From: Streptomyces sp. MMBL 11-1
GTDB taxonomy: Bacteria; Actinomycetota; Actinomycetes; Streptomycetales; Streptomycetaceae
Length of the DNA: 64,000 nt
Direction: 5' to 3'
Assembly: GCF_028622875.1 (NCBI RefSeq)
Contig: NZ_CP117709.1
Location: 1,798,001-1,862,000 of the forward strand
The notes beneath the pieces are model-generated. The model saw only the letters and a list, made by a program, of their open reading frames with translations. It searched no databases and was not told the DNA's origin. The position numbers and the translations under genes were made by a program. Of this stretch, positions 35,642-43,748 are shown in pieces. The stretch's first letter is position 1; every line of letters begins with the position of its first letter.

Positions 35642-36469
35642 GTGAGCGAACTGCGGTTCGTCCGTCTGGGCTTCGGCGAACAGGCCGTCGCATACACGGA
35701 GGCGTGGCAGAAGCAGCGCGAGGTGCACGCGGACCGGTTCGAGGACCGGGTGCCGGACACCTGCCTGCTCCTGGAGCACCCGCCCGTCTACACCGCGGGG
35801 CGCCGCACGGCGGTGAACGAGCGTCCGCTGGACGGCACCCCGGTCATCGATGTGGACCGCGGCGGGAAGATCACCTGGCACGGCCCCGGGCAGCTCGTCG
35901 GCTACCCGATCCAGAAGCTGCCGCGCCCGGTCGACGTCGTGGCGCACGTCCGCCGGCTGGAGGACGCTCTGATCCGCACGGCCGCCGACTTCGGGGTGGA
36001 GACCTCCCGGGTCGAGGGCCGCAGCGGCGTCTGGGTGCTCGGCGACCCGGTCGAGCAGCGCCAGGCGCTGGGCGGGCTCTCGCTGGACTTCGACCCGAGG
36101 CTCCAGGACGAGGAGTTCGACCCGCGGCTGAACGGGCCCGAGTACGCCCCGTCCAACGCCGGCCAGCGCCGCGAGGACCGCAAGCTGGCCGCGATCGGGA
36201 TCCGGGTCGCCAAGGGCGTCACGATGCACGGCTTCGCCCTCAACGTGAACCCGGACAACACCTGGTTCGACCGGATCGTGCCGTGCGGCATCCGCGACGC
36301 GGGTGTCACGTCCCTCTCCAACGAGCTGGGCCGGGAGATCACCATCGAGGAGGTGCTGCCGGTCGTCGAGAAGCACCTGCGGGACATCCTGGAGAACGCG
36401 GAGCTCGCACCGCGCGTGGTCGAGCGGCCGAAGGAGACGGCCCCGGCCGCGACCCCGGCCCCCGCCTAG
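35642..36469 (+). CDS. lipB: Octanoyltransferase LipB
   Basis: Moves octanoate from acyl-carrier protein to lipoyl domains, the first step of lipoate assembly. 275 residues with [15 protein letters not shown], the [17 protein letters not shown] block, the conserved Lys in [18 protein letters not shown], and the catalytic Cys in [15 protein letters not shown] Pro/Ala tail ends the protein. GTG at 35642 gives the family-length N-terminus ([16 protein letters not shown]). It lies 216 bases before lipA on the same strand. Its likely clients in this window are the lipoyl domains of SucB. Confidence 0.95.
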   Translation: MSELRFVRLGFGEQAVAYTEAWQKQREVHADRFEDRVPDTCLLLEHPPVYTAGRRTAVNERPLDGTPVIDVDRGGKITWHGPGQLVGYPIQKLPRPVDVVAHVRRLEDALIRTAADFGVETSRVEGRSGVWVLGDPVEQRQALGGLSLDFDPRLQDEEFDPRLNGPEYAPSNAGQRREDRKLAAIGIRVAKGVTMHGFALNVNPDNTWFDRIVPCGIRDAGVTSLSNELGREITIEEVLPVVEKHLRDILENAELAPRVVERPKETAPAATPAPA

Positions 36470-36601
36470 GGAGTGCCGGCCGTACCGGCCAGTAGCCCCG
36501 ACCGCCGCCACCGGCCGGGGAATAGGCCCCGTCGGCCGCAGGTTGGGCAGGGGCAAGGCCGTTCGATGTACGGGCGTACCCTGGTGTCAGCCAAAGAATC
36601 C

Positions 36602-36667
36602 AAAGCGAGTCCCTCGCGCATCGCTCGCGCATCCCACGCGAACCCGACGCGAATCCAACGCAGCAGA
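36602..36667. repeat. 11-bp phased repeats in the lipA leader
   Basis: Six consecutive 11-base units, three of the form RACGCGAAYCC or close variants and two of the form CTCGCGCATCS, run from AAAGCGAGTCC at 36602 to 36667, ending 19 bases before the lipA start. The 11-base period matches one DNA helical turn. Confidence 0.6.
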
Positions 36668-36685
36668 GAGCAAAGGGGAGCCGGA

Positions 36686-37663
36686 GTGTCCGCTGTCGCA
36701 CCCGACGGGCGCAAGATGCTGCGCCTGGAGGTCCGGAACAGCCAGACCCCCATCGAGCGCAAGCCCGAGTGGATCAAAACGCGGGCGAAGATGGGCCCCG
36801 AGTACAAGCAGCTGCAGCAGCTGGTGAAGGGCGAAGGGCTGCACACGGTCTGCCAGGAGGCGGGCTGTCCCAACATCTTCGAGTGCTGGGAGGACCGCGA
36901 GGCCACCTTCCTCATCGGCGGTGACCAGTGCACCCGGCGCTGCGACTTCTGCCAGATCGACACGGGCAAGCCGCAGGCGCTGGACCGTGACGAGCCCCGC
37001 CGGGTCGGCGAGTCGGTCGTCACGATGGACCTGAACTACGCCACCATCACCGGCGTCGCCCGCGACGACCTGGAGGACGGCGGCGCCTGGCTGTACGCCG
37101 AGACCGTCCGCCAGATCCACACGCTCACCGCGGAGCGGGAGGCGGGCGCGACCAAGGTCGAGCTGCTGATCCCCGACTTCAACGCCGAGCCCGACCAGCT
37201 CGCCGAGGTCTTCTCCTCGCGCCCCGAGGTGCTCGCGCACAACGTGGAGACGGTGCCGCGGATCTTCAAGCGGATCCGCCCCGGCTTCCGCTACGAGCGT
37301 TCCCTGGAGGTCATCACCCGGGCCCGCGAGGCCGGTCTGATCACCAAGTCGAACCTGATCCTCGGCATGGGCGAGACCCGCGAGGAAGTCAGCGAGGCGC
37401 TCCAGGACCTGTACGACGCAGGTTGCGAGCTCATCACGATTACGCAGTACCTGCGCCCCTCCGTGCGGCACCACCCGGTCGAGCGCTGGGTGAAGCCGCA
37501 CGAGTTCGTCGAGCTGAAGGACGAGGCCGACGCGATCGGCTACTCCGGCGTGATGTCGGGTCCGCTGGTGCGGTCCTCGTACCGCGCGGGGCGTCTCTTC
37601 CAGCAGGCGATGGAGGCGCGCGGCGCCGCCGCCGCGAGCACTCCGGCCGCCCAGGCCGTGTGA
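36686..37663 (+). CDS. lipA: Lipoyl synthase LipA
   Basis: Radical-SAM enzyme that inserts two sulfurs into protein-bound octanoyl groups. 325 residues. The radical-SAM cluster motif is CTRRCDFC and the auxiliary cluster cysteines are in [12 protein letters not shown]. Further family blocks are [16 protein letters not shown]-like [21 protein letters not shown] and [12 protein letters not shown] with the C-terminal RSSYRAG serine. GTG at 36686 follows AAAGGGGAG. It works directly after LipB. The spacer from lipB holds 11-bp repeats and a possible TACCCT promoter box near 36571, so some independent transcription is possible. Confidence 0.96.
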   Translation: MSAVAPDGRKMLRLEVRNSQTPIERKPEWIKTRAKMGPEYKQLQQLVKGEGLHTVCQEAGCPNIFECWEDREATFLIGGDQCTRRCDFCQIDTGKPQALDRDEPRRVGESVVTMDLNYATITGVARDDLEDGGAWLYAETVRQIHTLTAEREAGATKVELLIPDFNAEPDQLAEVFSSRPEVLAHNVETVPRIFKRIRPGFRYERSLEVITRAREAGLITKSNLILGMGETREEVSEALQDLYDAGCELITITQYLRPSVRHHPVERWVKPHEFVELKDEADAIGYSGVMSGPLVRSSYRAGRLFQQAMEARGAAAASTPAAQAV

Positions 37664-37701
37664 ATCCGCTCACGAGCGGTACCGAGCAGTAACCACATCG
37701 T

Positions 37702-37753
37702 CGAAGCGGTCCGGACGCTCCCCGCAGGTCGGGGACGCGTACGGACCGCTTCG
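37702..37753 (+). terminator. Terminator hairpin after lipA
   Basis: CGAAGCGGTCCG (37702-37713) pairs perfectly with CGGACCGCTTCG (37742-37753), with an inner CCCC/GGGG stem in the loop. Confidence 0.75.
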
Positions 37754-37789
37754 GCGTGCGCGGCGCCGGAATCAGGGCTTCATTGGTGT

Positions 37790-37818
37790 TTGACCGCCTG
37801 GTCATGCGCTGGTAACAC
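37790..37818 (+). promoter_or_regulatory. Vegetative-type promoter of the 66-residue gene
   Basis: TTGACC (37790-37795), 17 bases, TAACAC (37813-37818): a good match to the housekeeping consensus. It directs a transcript with a leader of about 108 bases to the ATG at 37933. Confidence 0.55.
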
Positions 37819-37932
37819 CAGACAGTAACCCTGGGTACACGTGCGACAGCGACTCCAGCAGCCGCCGCCGTCACCGCTTCCCGCACTCTTCCGCGCCCCG
37901 CAGGCGCGTCCATTCCGAGGGGGAACACCACG

Positions 37933-38133
37933 ATGCAGGCCGCACCGGTCCGCGCCCGCGCCCTTCCGTCCGTCACCACCGCCCTGCGCGCCGTCGAGTC
38001 GCTGCTGCTGAGCGGCGGGCAGCGCACCGCCCGCCGCAACGCCTGGACAGCCGTCCTGGAGGACCGCCGCCGCGCCAAGGACCGGGTGGAGGCCCAGCAC
38101 GTGCTGGAAGCCGTGGCCGACCAGCGTTCCTAG
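37933..38133 (+). CDS. Small basic conserved protein, function unknown
   Basis: 66 residues, MQAAPVRARALPSVTTALRA at the start, rich in Arg and Ala with a likely helical C-terminus (RRRAKDRVEAQHVLEAVADQ). A small gene at this place between lipA and the DUF4191 gene is conserved in Streptomyces. GAGGGGG precedes the ATG at a good distance and a housekeeping-type promoter lies upstream. No function can be given. Confidence 0.7.
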   Translation: MQAAPVRARALPSVTTALRAVESLLLSGGQRTARRNAWTAVLEDRRRAKDRVEAQHVLEAVADQRS

Positions 38134-38137
38134 GTCG

Positions 38138-38175
38138 CTTCCTCGCCACGTAAACTTCGATACATGGCGAGGAAG
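38138..38175. promoter_or_regulatory. Inverted repeat flanking the -10 box and start of the DUF4191 gene
   Basis: CTTCCTCGCCA (38138-38148) and TGGCGAGGAAG (38165-38175) are perfect 11-base complements. Between them lies TAAACT (38151-38156), seven bases before the ATG at 38164. Because transcription should begin at the ATG, only the right arm is transcribed, so the repeat probably acts as a DNA operator and not as an RNA hairpin. Confidence 0.5.
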
Positions 38176-38871
38176 GCAAAAACTGAAGGCGCGGACAGCG
38201 CCGAGAACGCAGGGCGGCTCAAGCAGATCGCCCTGACCTACAAGATGACCAGGCGGACCGACAGCAAGATCGGTTTTGTCGTCGCGGGTGTCGGAATCGT
38301 CACGTTCGGTGTCCTCCTCGGCATCGGCTTCGCGATCGGCTACCCGGTCTATCTGGGCATCCTGGGCTTCGTCCTGGCCGTCCTCGCGATGGCGATCGTC
38401 TTCGGCCGGCGCGCCGAGCGGGCGGCCTTCGGACAGATGGAGGGCCAGCCCGGAGCGGCGGCCGCCGTCCTGGACCGGATCGGACGCGGCTGGACCACCA
38501 CCCCCGCGGTGGCGATGAACCGCAACCAGGACGTCGTCCACCGGGCGGTCGGCAAGGCCGGCATCGTCCTGGTGGCCGAGGGCAACCCGAACCGGGTGAA
38601 GGGCCTGCTGGCGGCCGAGAAGAAGAAGATGGCCCGCATCGTGGTGGACGTGCCGGTGCACGACATCATCGTCGGCAACGGCGAGGGCCAGGTGTCCCTT
38701 AAGAAGGTACGCACCAAGATGCTGAAGCTCCCCCGCGTCCTGACCGGCCCGCAGGTGACCGCCACCAACGACCGGCTGCGCGCGATGGGCGACCTGATGA
38801 GCAACATGCCGCTGCCGAAGGGCCCGATGCCCAAGGGCATGCGGATGCCGCGCGGCGGGAAGATGCGCTGA
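38164..38871 (+). CDS. DUF4191 membrane protein
   Basis: 235 residues. A basic N-terminus (MARKAKTEGADSAENAGRLK) is followed by two adjacent membrane helices (about 37-58 and 60-80). A cytoplasmic domain of 150 residues follows, with GQPGAAAAVLDRIGRGWTTTPAVA and VVDVPVHDIIVGNGEGQVSL. A Met/Pro/Lys-rich tail (LPKGPMPKGMRMPRGGKMR) ends it. The family is widespread in actinobacteria without known function. The TAAACT box seven bases before the ATG indicates a leaderless message. Confidence 0.85.
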   Translation: MARKAKTEGADSAENAGRLKQIALTYKMTRRTDSKIGFVVAGVGIVTFGVLLGIGFAIGYPVYLGILGFVLAVLAMAIVFGRRAERAAFGQMEGQPGAAAAVLDRIGRGWTTTPAVAMNRNQDVVHRAVGKAGIVLVAEGNPNRVKGLLAAEKKKMARIVVDVPVHDIIVGNGEGQVSLKKVRTKMLKLPRVLTGPQVTATNDRLRAMGDLMSNMPLPKGPMPKGMRMPRGGKMR

Positions 38872-38910
38872 CCGCTCACGGCTGACCGCGAGGCGGGCGC
38901 AGGAGACACG

Positions 38911-38954
38911 ACGGGGCGGCCCCGGACCGGTGAACGGTCCCGGGGCCGCCCCGT
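38911..38954. terminator. Bidirectional terminator hairpin
   Basis: ACGGGGCGGCCCCGGACCG pairs with CGGTCCCGGGGCCGCCCCGT with a single bulged base, between the convergent DUF4191 and RDD genes. Confidence 0.75.
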
Positions 38955-39176
38955 TCTCACGCCGGTGACAGTGCCGTCACACCGCGCCAATGCCGAAGCC
39001 GCACCCGGAAACGGAGGACGACGCGCTCCGGGCCGGGGCCGCCGCCCGCCCCCGAGGCCGGGCCGGCGCCGCCTCCGAGGCCGGGCCGAGGCAGCCCGCG
39101 GAGACGGGGCCCGGGCCGAAGCCGGGGCCGAGGCAGCCCTCGGGAACGCCACCTCCGCGCCCGTGGACCGGGGACG
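38955..39176. other. GC-rich degenerate spacer, no credible gene
   Basis: About 220 bases before the RDD stop are filled with imperfect GAGGCCGGGCCG and GGCCGAGGCAGCCC repeats. Reading frames stay open on both strands only because stop codons are rare in this composition. I see no ribosome site or codon pattern supporting a gene. Confidence 0.5.
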
Positions 39177-39644
39177 TCACATCCGGACCTGCACGGCGCG
39201 GGAGAGCCGGTCGTGCAGTCCGCGCCCGTCGCGGTCCCAGACCAGCGCGGGAATGACGAGCAGGAGCAGGACGGTCCGCACGACGACCCGCACGAACCCG
39301 AGCCGCCCGCCGTCCTCGGCGACCACCCGGACGCCCAGGAGGCGCTTTCCGGGCGTGCAGCCGATGGTGCCGACGGTCAGCAGACTCATCACGAGGAAGA
39401 CCCCGAGCGCCCAGTTCCCCGCCGCCTGCTGGTCACCGCGAGCGAGCAGCCCGTATGCGATCACCATGCAGAGCGACCAGTCGATGAAGAGGGCCCCGAA
39501 GCGCCGGCCGAGCGGAGCGACCGAGCCGGGCCCCTCCTCGGGCAGCCCGAGACCCTTGCCCCGGTAGCCGAAGTCGGCGCCCATCTCCTCGGCGGCCGCG
39601 CGGGGCCCCGAGAGCCACGATCCGATTGCATGCCTGTTGTCCAC
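39177..39644 (-). CDS. RDD-family membrane protein
   Basis: 155 residues with the RDD domain: an Arg before the first helix ([21 protein letters not shown], where the conserved Arg and Asp appear), a second helix [18 protein letters not shown], then [17 protein letters not shown] and a third hydrophobic stretch. The final Asp lies in LHDRLSRAV. Role unknown; RDD proteins may be transporters. The GTG at 39644 lies six bases after a TACCGT -10 box (39651-39656), so it is probably leaderless. Divergent from glnA. Confidence 0.88.
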   Translation of the reverse strand: MDNRHAIGSWLSGPRAAAEEMGADFGYRGKGLGLPEEGPGSVAPLGRRFGALFIDWSLCMVIAYGLLARGDQQAAGNWALGVFLVMSLLTVGTIGCTPGKRLLGVRVVAEDGGRLGFVRVVVRTVLLLLVIPALVWDRDGRGLHDRLSRAVQVRM

Positions 39645-39730
39645 CCGTCCACGGTACTGCGCCCGTGTTTGCCCCCGGCCGGGCGGGGCACCGGAAACAG
39701 TCGCGGAGATGCCGCCCGCACCCGCCCCGG

Positions 39731-39768
39731 TTAACTTGGGCGAAACAAATGGGTCACGCCCGAGAAAT
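39731..39768 (+). promoter_or_regulatory. GlnR operator upstream of glnA
   Basis: The half-sites TTAAC, GAAAC, GTCAC and GAAAT, each separated by exactly six bases, fit the GlnR consensus of Streptomyces (gTnAc-n6-GaAAc, twice). The site is about 100 bases before the glnA ATG. GlnR activates glnA under nitrogen limitation in S. coelicolor. Confidence 0.85.
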
Positions 39769-39865
39769 CACGCCTGCCTATGGTCGGGTCCAGCGTGCGC
39801 CACCGCACTGGCCGCACCACGAGGTTCAACCCCGTCCCTCCCGGGCCGGGAGTAGGAGGAGTTGG

Positions 39866-41275
39866 ATGTTCCAGAACGCCGACGAAGTGCAGAAGTACGT
39901 AGCGGACAACGACGTCAAGTTCATCGATGTCCGGTTCTGCGACCTGCCCGGGGTGATGCAGCACTTCACGATCCCGGCAGCGACCTTCGACCCGGCCGAG
40001 GAACTGGCCTTCGACGGTTCGTCGATCCGCGGCTTCCAGGCCATCCACGAGTCGGACATGGCGCTGCGCGCGGACCTGTCGACGGCTCGGGTGGACCCCT
40101 TCCGCCGGGACAAGACCGTCAACATCAACTTCTTCATCCACGACCCGATCACCGGCGAGCAGTACAGCCGTGACCCGCGCAACATCGCCAAGAAGGCCGA
40201 GGCGTACCTCACCTCGACCGGCATCGCGGACACCGCGTACTTCGGCCCCGAGGCCGAGTTCTACGTCTTCGACAACGTCCGCTTCCAGACGTCGGCGAAC
40301 GAGAGCTTCTACCACATCGACTCGGAGGCCGGCGCCTGGAACACCGGGTCGGAGGAGAACAACCGCGGCTACAAGGTCCGCTACAAGGGCGGATACTTCC
40401 CCGTCCCGCCGGTGGACCACTTCGCCGACCTGCGTGCCGAGATCTCCCTGGAGCTGGACAAGAACGGCCTCCAGGTCGAGCGCCAGCACCACGAGGTCGG
40501 CACGGCCGGCCAGGCCGAGATCAACTACAAGTTCAACACGCTGCTCGCCGCGGCCGACGACCTGATGCTCTTCAAGTACATCGTGAAGAACGTCGCCTGG
40601 CGCAACGGCAAGACCGCGACCTTCATGCCGAAGCCGATCTTCGGCGACAACGGTTCGGGCATGCACGTGCACCAGTCGCTGTGGCAGGGCGGGATTCCGC
40701 TCTTCTACGACGAGCAGGGTTACGCCGGCCTCTCGGACATGGCCCGCTACTACATCGGCGGCATCCTGAAGCACGCCCCGTCGCTGCTGGCCTTCACCAA
40801 CCCGACGGTGAACTCCTACCACCGCCTGGTCCCCGGCTTCGAGGCCCCGGTCAACATGGTGTACTCGCAGCGCAACCGCTCCGCCGCGATGCGCATCCCC
40901 ATCACCGGCTCGAACCCGAAGGCCAAGCGCGTCGAGTTCCGCGCCCCGGACCCGTCCTCGAACCCGTACCTCGCGTTCTCGGCGCTGCTGATGGCGGGCC
41001 TGGACGGCGTGAAGAACAAGATCGAGCCGGCCGAGCCGATCGACAAGGACCTCTACGAGCTGGCTCCCGAGGAGCACGCCAACGTCCAGCAGGTCCCGAC
41101 GTCCCTCCCGGCCGTGCTCGACGCCCTGGAGGCCGACAACGAGTACCTCCAGGCGGGCGGCGTCTTCACGCCGGACCTGATCGAGACGTGGATCGACTAC
41201 AAGCGCACGCACGAGATCGCCCCGATCCAGCTGCGGCCGCACCCGCACGAGTTCGAGCTGTACTTCGACATCTAG
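39866..41275 (+). CDS. glnA: Glutamine synthetase type I GlnA
   Basis: ATP-dependent amidation of glutamate, the main ammonium-assimilating enzyme. 469 residues forming a dodecamer. Visible signatures are [28 protein letters not shown], the ATP-binding [34 protein letters not shown] and the adenylylation loop [10 protein letters not shown] with its Tyr. ATG at 39866 is preceded by GGAGGAG. Control is through the GlnR operator at 39731-39768 and, from the intact tyrosine, probably by GlnE adenylylation. It is followed by a hairpin that also marks the edge of an accessory island. Confidence 0.97.
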   Translation: MFQNADEVQKYVADNDVKFIDVRFCDLPGVMQHFTIPAATFDPAEELAFDGSSIRGFQAIHESDMALRADLSTARVDPFRRDKTVNINFFIHDPITGEQYSRDPRNIAKKAEAYLTSTGIADTAYFGPEAEFYVFDNVRFQTSANESFYHIDSEAGAWNTGSEENNRGYKVRYKGGYFPVPPVDHFADLRAEISLELDKNGLQVERQHHEVGTAGQAEINYKFNTLLAAADDLMLFKYIVKNVAWRNGKTATFMPKPIFGDNGSGMHVHQSLWQGGIPLFYDEQGYAGLSDMARYYIGGILKHAPSLLAFTNPTVNSYHRLVPGFEAPVNMVYSQRNRSAAMRIPITGSNPKAKRVEFRAPDPSSNPYLAFSALLMAGLDGVKNKIEPAEPIDKDLYELAPEEHANVQQVPTSLPAVLDALEADNEYLQAGGVFTPDLIETWIDYKRTHEIAPIQLRPHPHEFELYFDI

Positions 41276-41963
41276 AACACCTTCGGGTCTCCGCACCCGA
41301 AGCGCTGAGGGCCACCATCTCCCTGGAGGTGGTGGCCCTCAGCCGTACGGTCAGCCGCGCCGGGTCCCGCTCCAGAAGGACCGAGCTTTCCGCAGGATCC
41401 CCCTTGGCCTCGTCGCCGTGGAGTGCCGCATTGTTCAGCCGCCGGAACGCCTCCCGGTAGAGGCCGACTTCGGAAGGCTCGGCCACATCCACCCCCGAGG
41501 AGACGAGCTCGACGTGGACCTCGTCCCCGTGCAGGTTGAAGGCATGGACGGGAAGCATGTCCACGGGCGCGGCGGCAGGGATGATCCCGAGGGTGAGTGA
41601 TGACAGGTCGATGTCGCGGAGGAGCCGGTCGATCTGCTCCACCATGACCTCTGGCCCGCCGATGTTCGTGTAGAGCGCCTGCTCACCGAGGACGACGTCG
41701 TAACGGTGCTCACCGTCGTACAGCACCTGCTGCCGCTGTATTCGCTTGGCAACACCTGCGGGCACGTCGTTCGGAACGCCGAGGAAGTCGACTACCTGGC
41801 CGAGGATCACGGTGGCGTACGCCTCCGTCTGGAGCGTCCCCCAGATCATGTTCGGCACGTAGGCCTGCCCGTGAAGCGTCTCCTGGTACCAGCGGATCAC
41901 TTCCTCCTGAACCGCCTCGGTGCCTGCGGACAAGCGCTCCTGCCATGGCACGGAACTGGTCAC
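41166..41963 (-). CDS. DUF5753 protein without DNA-binding domain; C-terminus altered by a frameshift
   Basis: The first 185 residues are a DUF5753 domain, the partner half of XRE regulators in the Scr1 antitoxin-like group ([52 protein letters not shown]). It lacks the usual N-terminal helix-turn-helix. After the GGGGG run at 41399-41403 the open frame continues through the glnA terminator and 110 bases into glnA antisense. If one G is removed, the frame reads [16 protein letters not shown] and stops at 41351, a natural-looking end. So a +1 insertion, real or a sequencing error, is likely. GTG at 41963 is chosen for GAGGAG six bases upstream. Last gene after the XRE regulator and deformylase. 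Confidence 0.75.
   Translation of the reverse strand: MTSSVPWQERLSAGTEAVQEEVIRWYQETLHGQAYVPNMIWGTLQTEAYATVILGQVVDFLGVPNDVPAGVAKRIQRQQVLYDGEHRYDVVLGEQALYTNIGGPEVMVEQIDRLLRDIDLSSLTLGIIPAAAPVDMLPVHAFNLHGDEVHVELVSSGVDVAEPSEVGLYREAFRRLNNAALHGDEAKGDPAESSVLLERDPARLTVRLRATTSREMVALSASGAETRRCSRCRSTARTRAGAAAAGSGRSRACACSRSTSRSGPA
41305..41342. terminator. glnA terminator, shared with the convergent DUF5753 gene
   Basis: CTGAGGGCCACCA (41305-41317) pairs perfectly with TGGTGGCCCTCAG (41330-41342). It lies 30 bases after glnA and just beyond the position where the DUF5753 gene should stop (41351). Confidence 0.8.
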
Positions 41964-42058
41964 TTGCATCTCCTCATCCTGATCCGGTCGGGCCTGTACG
42001 TTCCCGGAGACCACGCGAGCGAGCGCATCGGTCTCCACTCAGAGAGCAGCGCCGAGGG

Positions 42059-42628
42059 TCACGAGCGTTCGTAGGCCCAGGCCTGTCCGGTCTGCCGGTA
42101 CTGCTCCACGGGAATGGGGGTGACTCCCGCGCTCATACGCGCGGTGTAGAGCAGTCCGCCGAGGTGATCGATCTCATGATGAATGAGGCGCGCGAGGCCG
42201 CGTTCATACGCAGTGGTCACGGTCTCGCCGGTCTGGGCCGTGGTCTCGACAGTGATCATCATGGGGCGGGGTACGAGTCCCCGCACGTCGAAGAAGCTCA
42301 GGCAACCCTCGTAGTGCTCGTCCGTCTCGTCGCAGCTGTCAGTGATCCGTGGGTTGAGCAGGACGATGGAGGGCGCGTCGCCGGGCGGCTGGACGACAGC
42401 GGCGGCGCGGCTGATGCCGATCTGTGGGGCCGCGAGGCCCATGCCCTTGGCAAAGGGGTGGACTTGGCTGATGCGGTCCATGGCGGCGAACAGCTCGTCC
42501 ACGACGTGCTCGGCTTCGTCCCGTTGGGCGGGCAGATCGAACGCACGGGCCGGTTCGGTGAGGATGGCGGCGCCCTGTTGGACGACTCCGAGGTCTCGCA
42601 TCCGCTGGCTGGGCCGCATGTCCGTCAC
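42059..42628 (-). CDS. Accessory peptide deformylase
   Basis: 189-residue metalloenzyme of the deformylase family with all three motifs intact: GMGLAAPQ (62-69), EGCLS (107-111) and HEIDH (151-155), so it should be active. It removes formyl groups from N-terminal methionine or a related formylated substrate. GTG at 42628 with AAGGAG seven bases upstream overlaps the stop of the preceding XRE regulator by four bases, indicating coupled translation. It sits in an island, not next to fmt or priA, so it is an extra copy. Possible roles are tolerance of deformylase inhibitors or action on a dedicated peptide. Both are inference. Confidence 0.9.
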   Translation of the reverse strand: MTDMRPSQRMRDLGVVQQGAAILTEPARAFDLPAQRDEAEHVVDELFAAMDRISQVHPFAKGMGLAAPQIGISRAAAVVQPPGDAPSIVLLNPRITDSCDETDEHYEGCLSFFDVRGLVPRPMMITVETTAQTGETVTTAYERGLARLIHHEIDHLGGLLYTARMSAGVTPIPVEQYRQTGQAWAYERS

Positions 42629-43599
42629 CTGAACTCTCCTTGGTCCGAATCGGGTTCGGGCTGTGCCCGGAACCGCCATTCCAGACGGTACCGAGCGTGC
42701 AGTGAGGGTGTGGTCGTGATCCACGTGAAAGTCCGCTGGTCACCGTCGTCCCTGCGGATGGGCGGGGTGCGCAGCGGCGAGGCTTCGGCGGTCATGGATG
42801 TCTCGGTGCCCCAGACGACGGGATCGAGAGCAGCCGGGAAGGCCAGCTGTACTTCGAGTTGCTCGGTGGGCAGACGTACGGCTCGTTGGAACCAGTTGCC
42901 CCACTTCTCGTGGCCCACCGTGTACGCGTACTCGATCCAGACGGACTCGCCCGGGTAGAGAGGGAAGCGGCCGTGCTCGTTGTCGAAGAGCAGCCAGACT
43001 TCCTTGAAGGCATCACGGTCGTGCTTCGACTGCCACCGCATCGACTCGCCTCGGCACGTTGCAGTGAGATCGAGCTCCTCCCAGGTCAGGGGGTGCGCTC
43101 GGTAGTGGGCGTTGGATTGCTCGGGGTCACCGGGGTAGCGGTCGACGGAGATACGGATCAAGTAACGGGTCACCGGCTCGGTGCCGGTATTTCGCAGTAA
43201 TCGGCGCATGGTGAGCCGGTAGGAGCGGCCGTCGTAGCGGAGGAAGGCCGCGTCGTGTTCAACGACGAGAGCTGAATCGGTCGCGTACGGCTGCTCGGGA
43301 CGGCGGGGAGCCGGCGGAGCTGAAGGAGTAAGGCTCGTGCGCCCCCGCGCCTTCTCGTACATACGCCATCGCCGCCAGATGGACTTCCCTGCGTTCAGCG
43401 CCTCGTCGGCCAGCCGAGCGAAGTCCTCACTGGGCTTGTGGCGACCCGACTCCACGTGGCTGACGTAGGAAGGGTCGAAGCCCATCGCCCTGGCCAGAGC
43501 CCGTTTGGACATGCCGCGTACCTCGCGCCAACGTGCCACTTCCGCCGCGAAGTCCTCGGCTGCCTGGTCGACGGTGATCTCTTGGCCTTGCGCGTCCAT
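42625..43599 (-). CDS. XRE-type helix-turn-helix regulator with beta-rich C-terminal domain
   Basis: 324 residues. Helix-turn-helix at about 20-75 (WREVRGMSKRALARAMGFDPSYVSHVESG). The remaining part (about 105-305) looks beta-rich with many aromatic residues (FLRYDGRSYRLTMRRLLRN, YPGESVWIEYAYTVG, WITTTPSLHARYRLEWRF) and resembles a sensor or binding domain that I cannot name. ATG at 43599 has GGGGGCGGG upstream; longer in-frame starts lack ribosome sites. It overlaps the deformylase gene and is divergent from a glycosyltransferase-like gene. The palindrome at 43638-43663 between them is its likely operator. Confidence 0.85.
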   Translation of the reverse strand: MDAQGQEITVDQAAEDFAAEVARWREVRGMSKRALARAMGFDPSYVSHVESGRHKPSEDFARLADEALNAGKSIWRRWRMYEKARGRTSLTPSAPPAPRRPEQPYATDSALVVEHDAAFLRYDGRSYRLTMRRLLRNTGTEPVTRYLIRISVDRYPGDPEQSNAHYRAHPLTWEELDLTATCRGESMRWQSKHDRDAFKEVWLLFDNEHGRFPLYPGESVWIEYAYTVGHEKWGNWFQRAVRLPTEQLEVQLAFPAALDPVVWGTETSMTAEASPLRTPPIRRDDGDQRTFTWITTTPSLHARYRLEWRFRAQPEPDSDQGEFR

Positions 43600-43637
43600 C
43601 GAAAGACCCGCCCCCGGGTGATGGTCAGTGAGCATGA

Positions 43638-43663
43638 ATGAACCGTGAGTGATCACAGTTCAT
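43638..43663. promoter_or_regulatory. Candidate XRE operator between divergent units
   Basis: The 26-bp palindrome has arms ATGAACCGTGA and TCACAGTTCAT (one mismatch) around a 4-base centre. It lies 39 bases before the XRE start and 86 before the glycosyltransferase start, well placed to control both. Confidence 0.55.
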
Positions 43664-43748
43664 CATCCCCTCACGGCCCACGTCACCGGTTTCCTTTCCT
43701 CATCACCCCGGATCGACCTGTCCGGGCAGCTGAGGAAGGCGAAACTCC

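Noticed and set aside
38990..39256. Two overlapping small ORFs on opposite strands
   Set aside because: Arg/Pro/Gly-rich, no ribosome site, inside a degenerate repeat spacer and partly antisense to the RDD gene.
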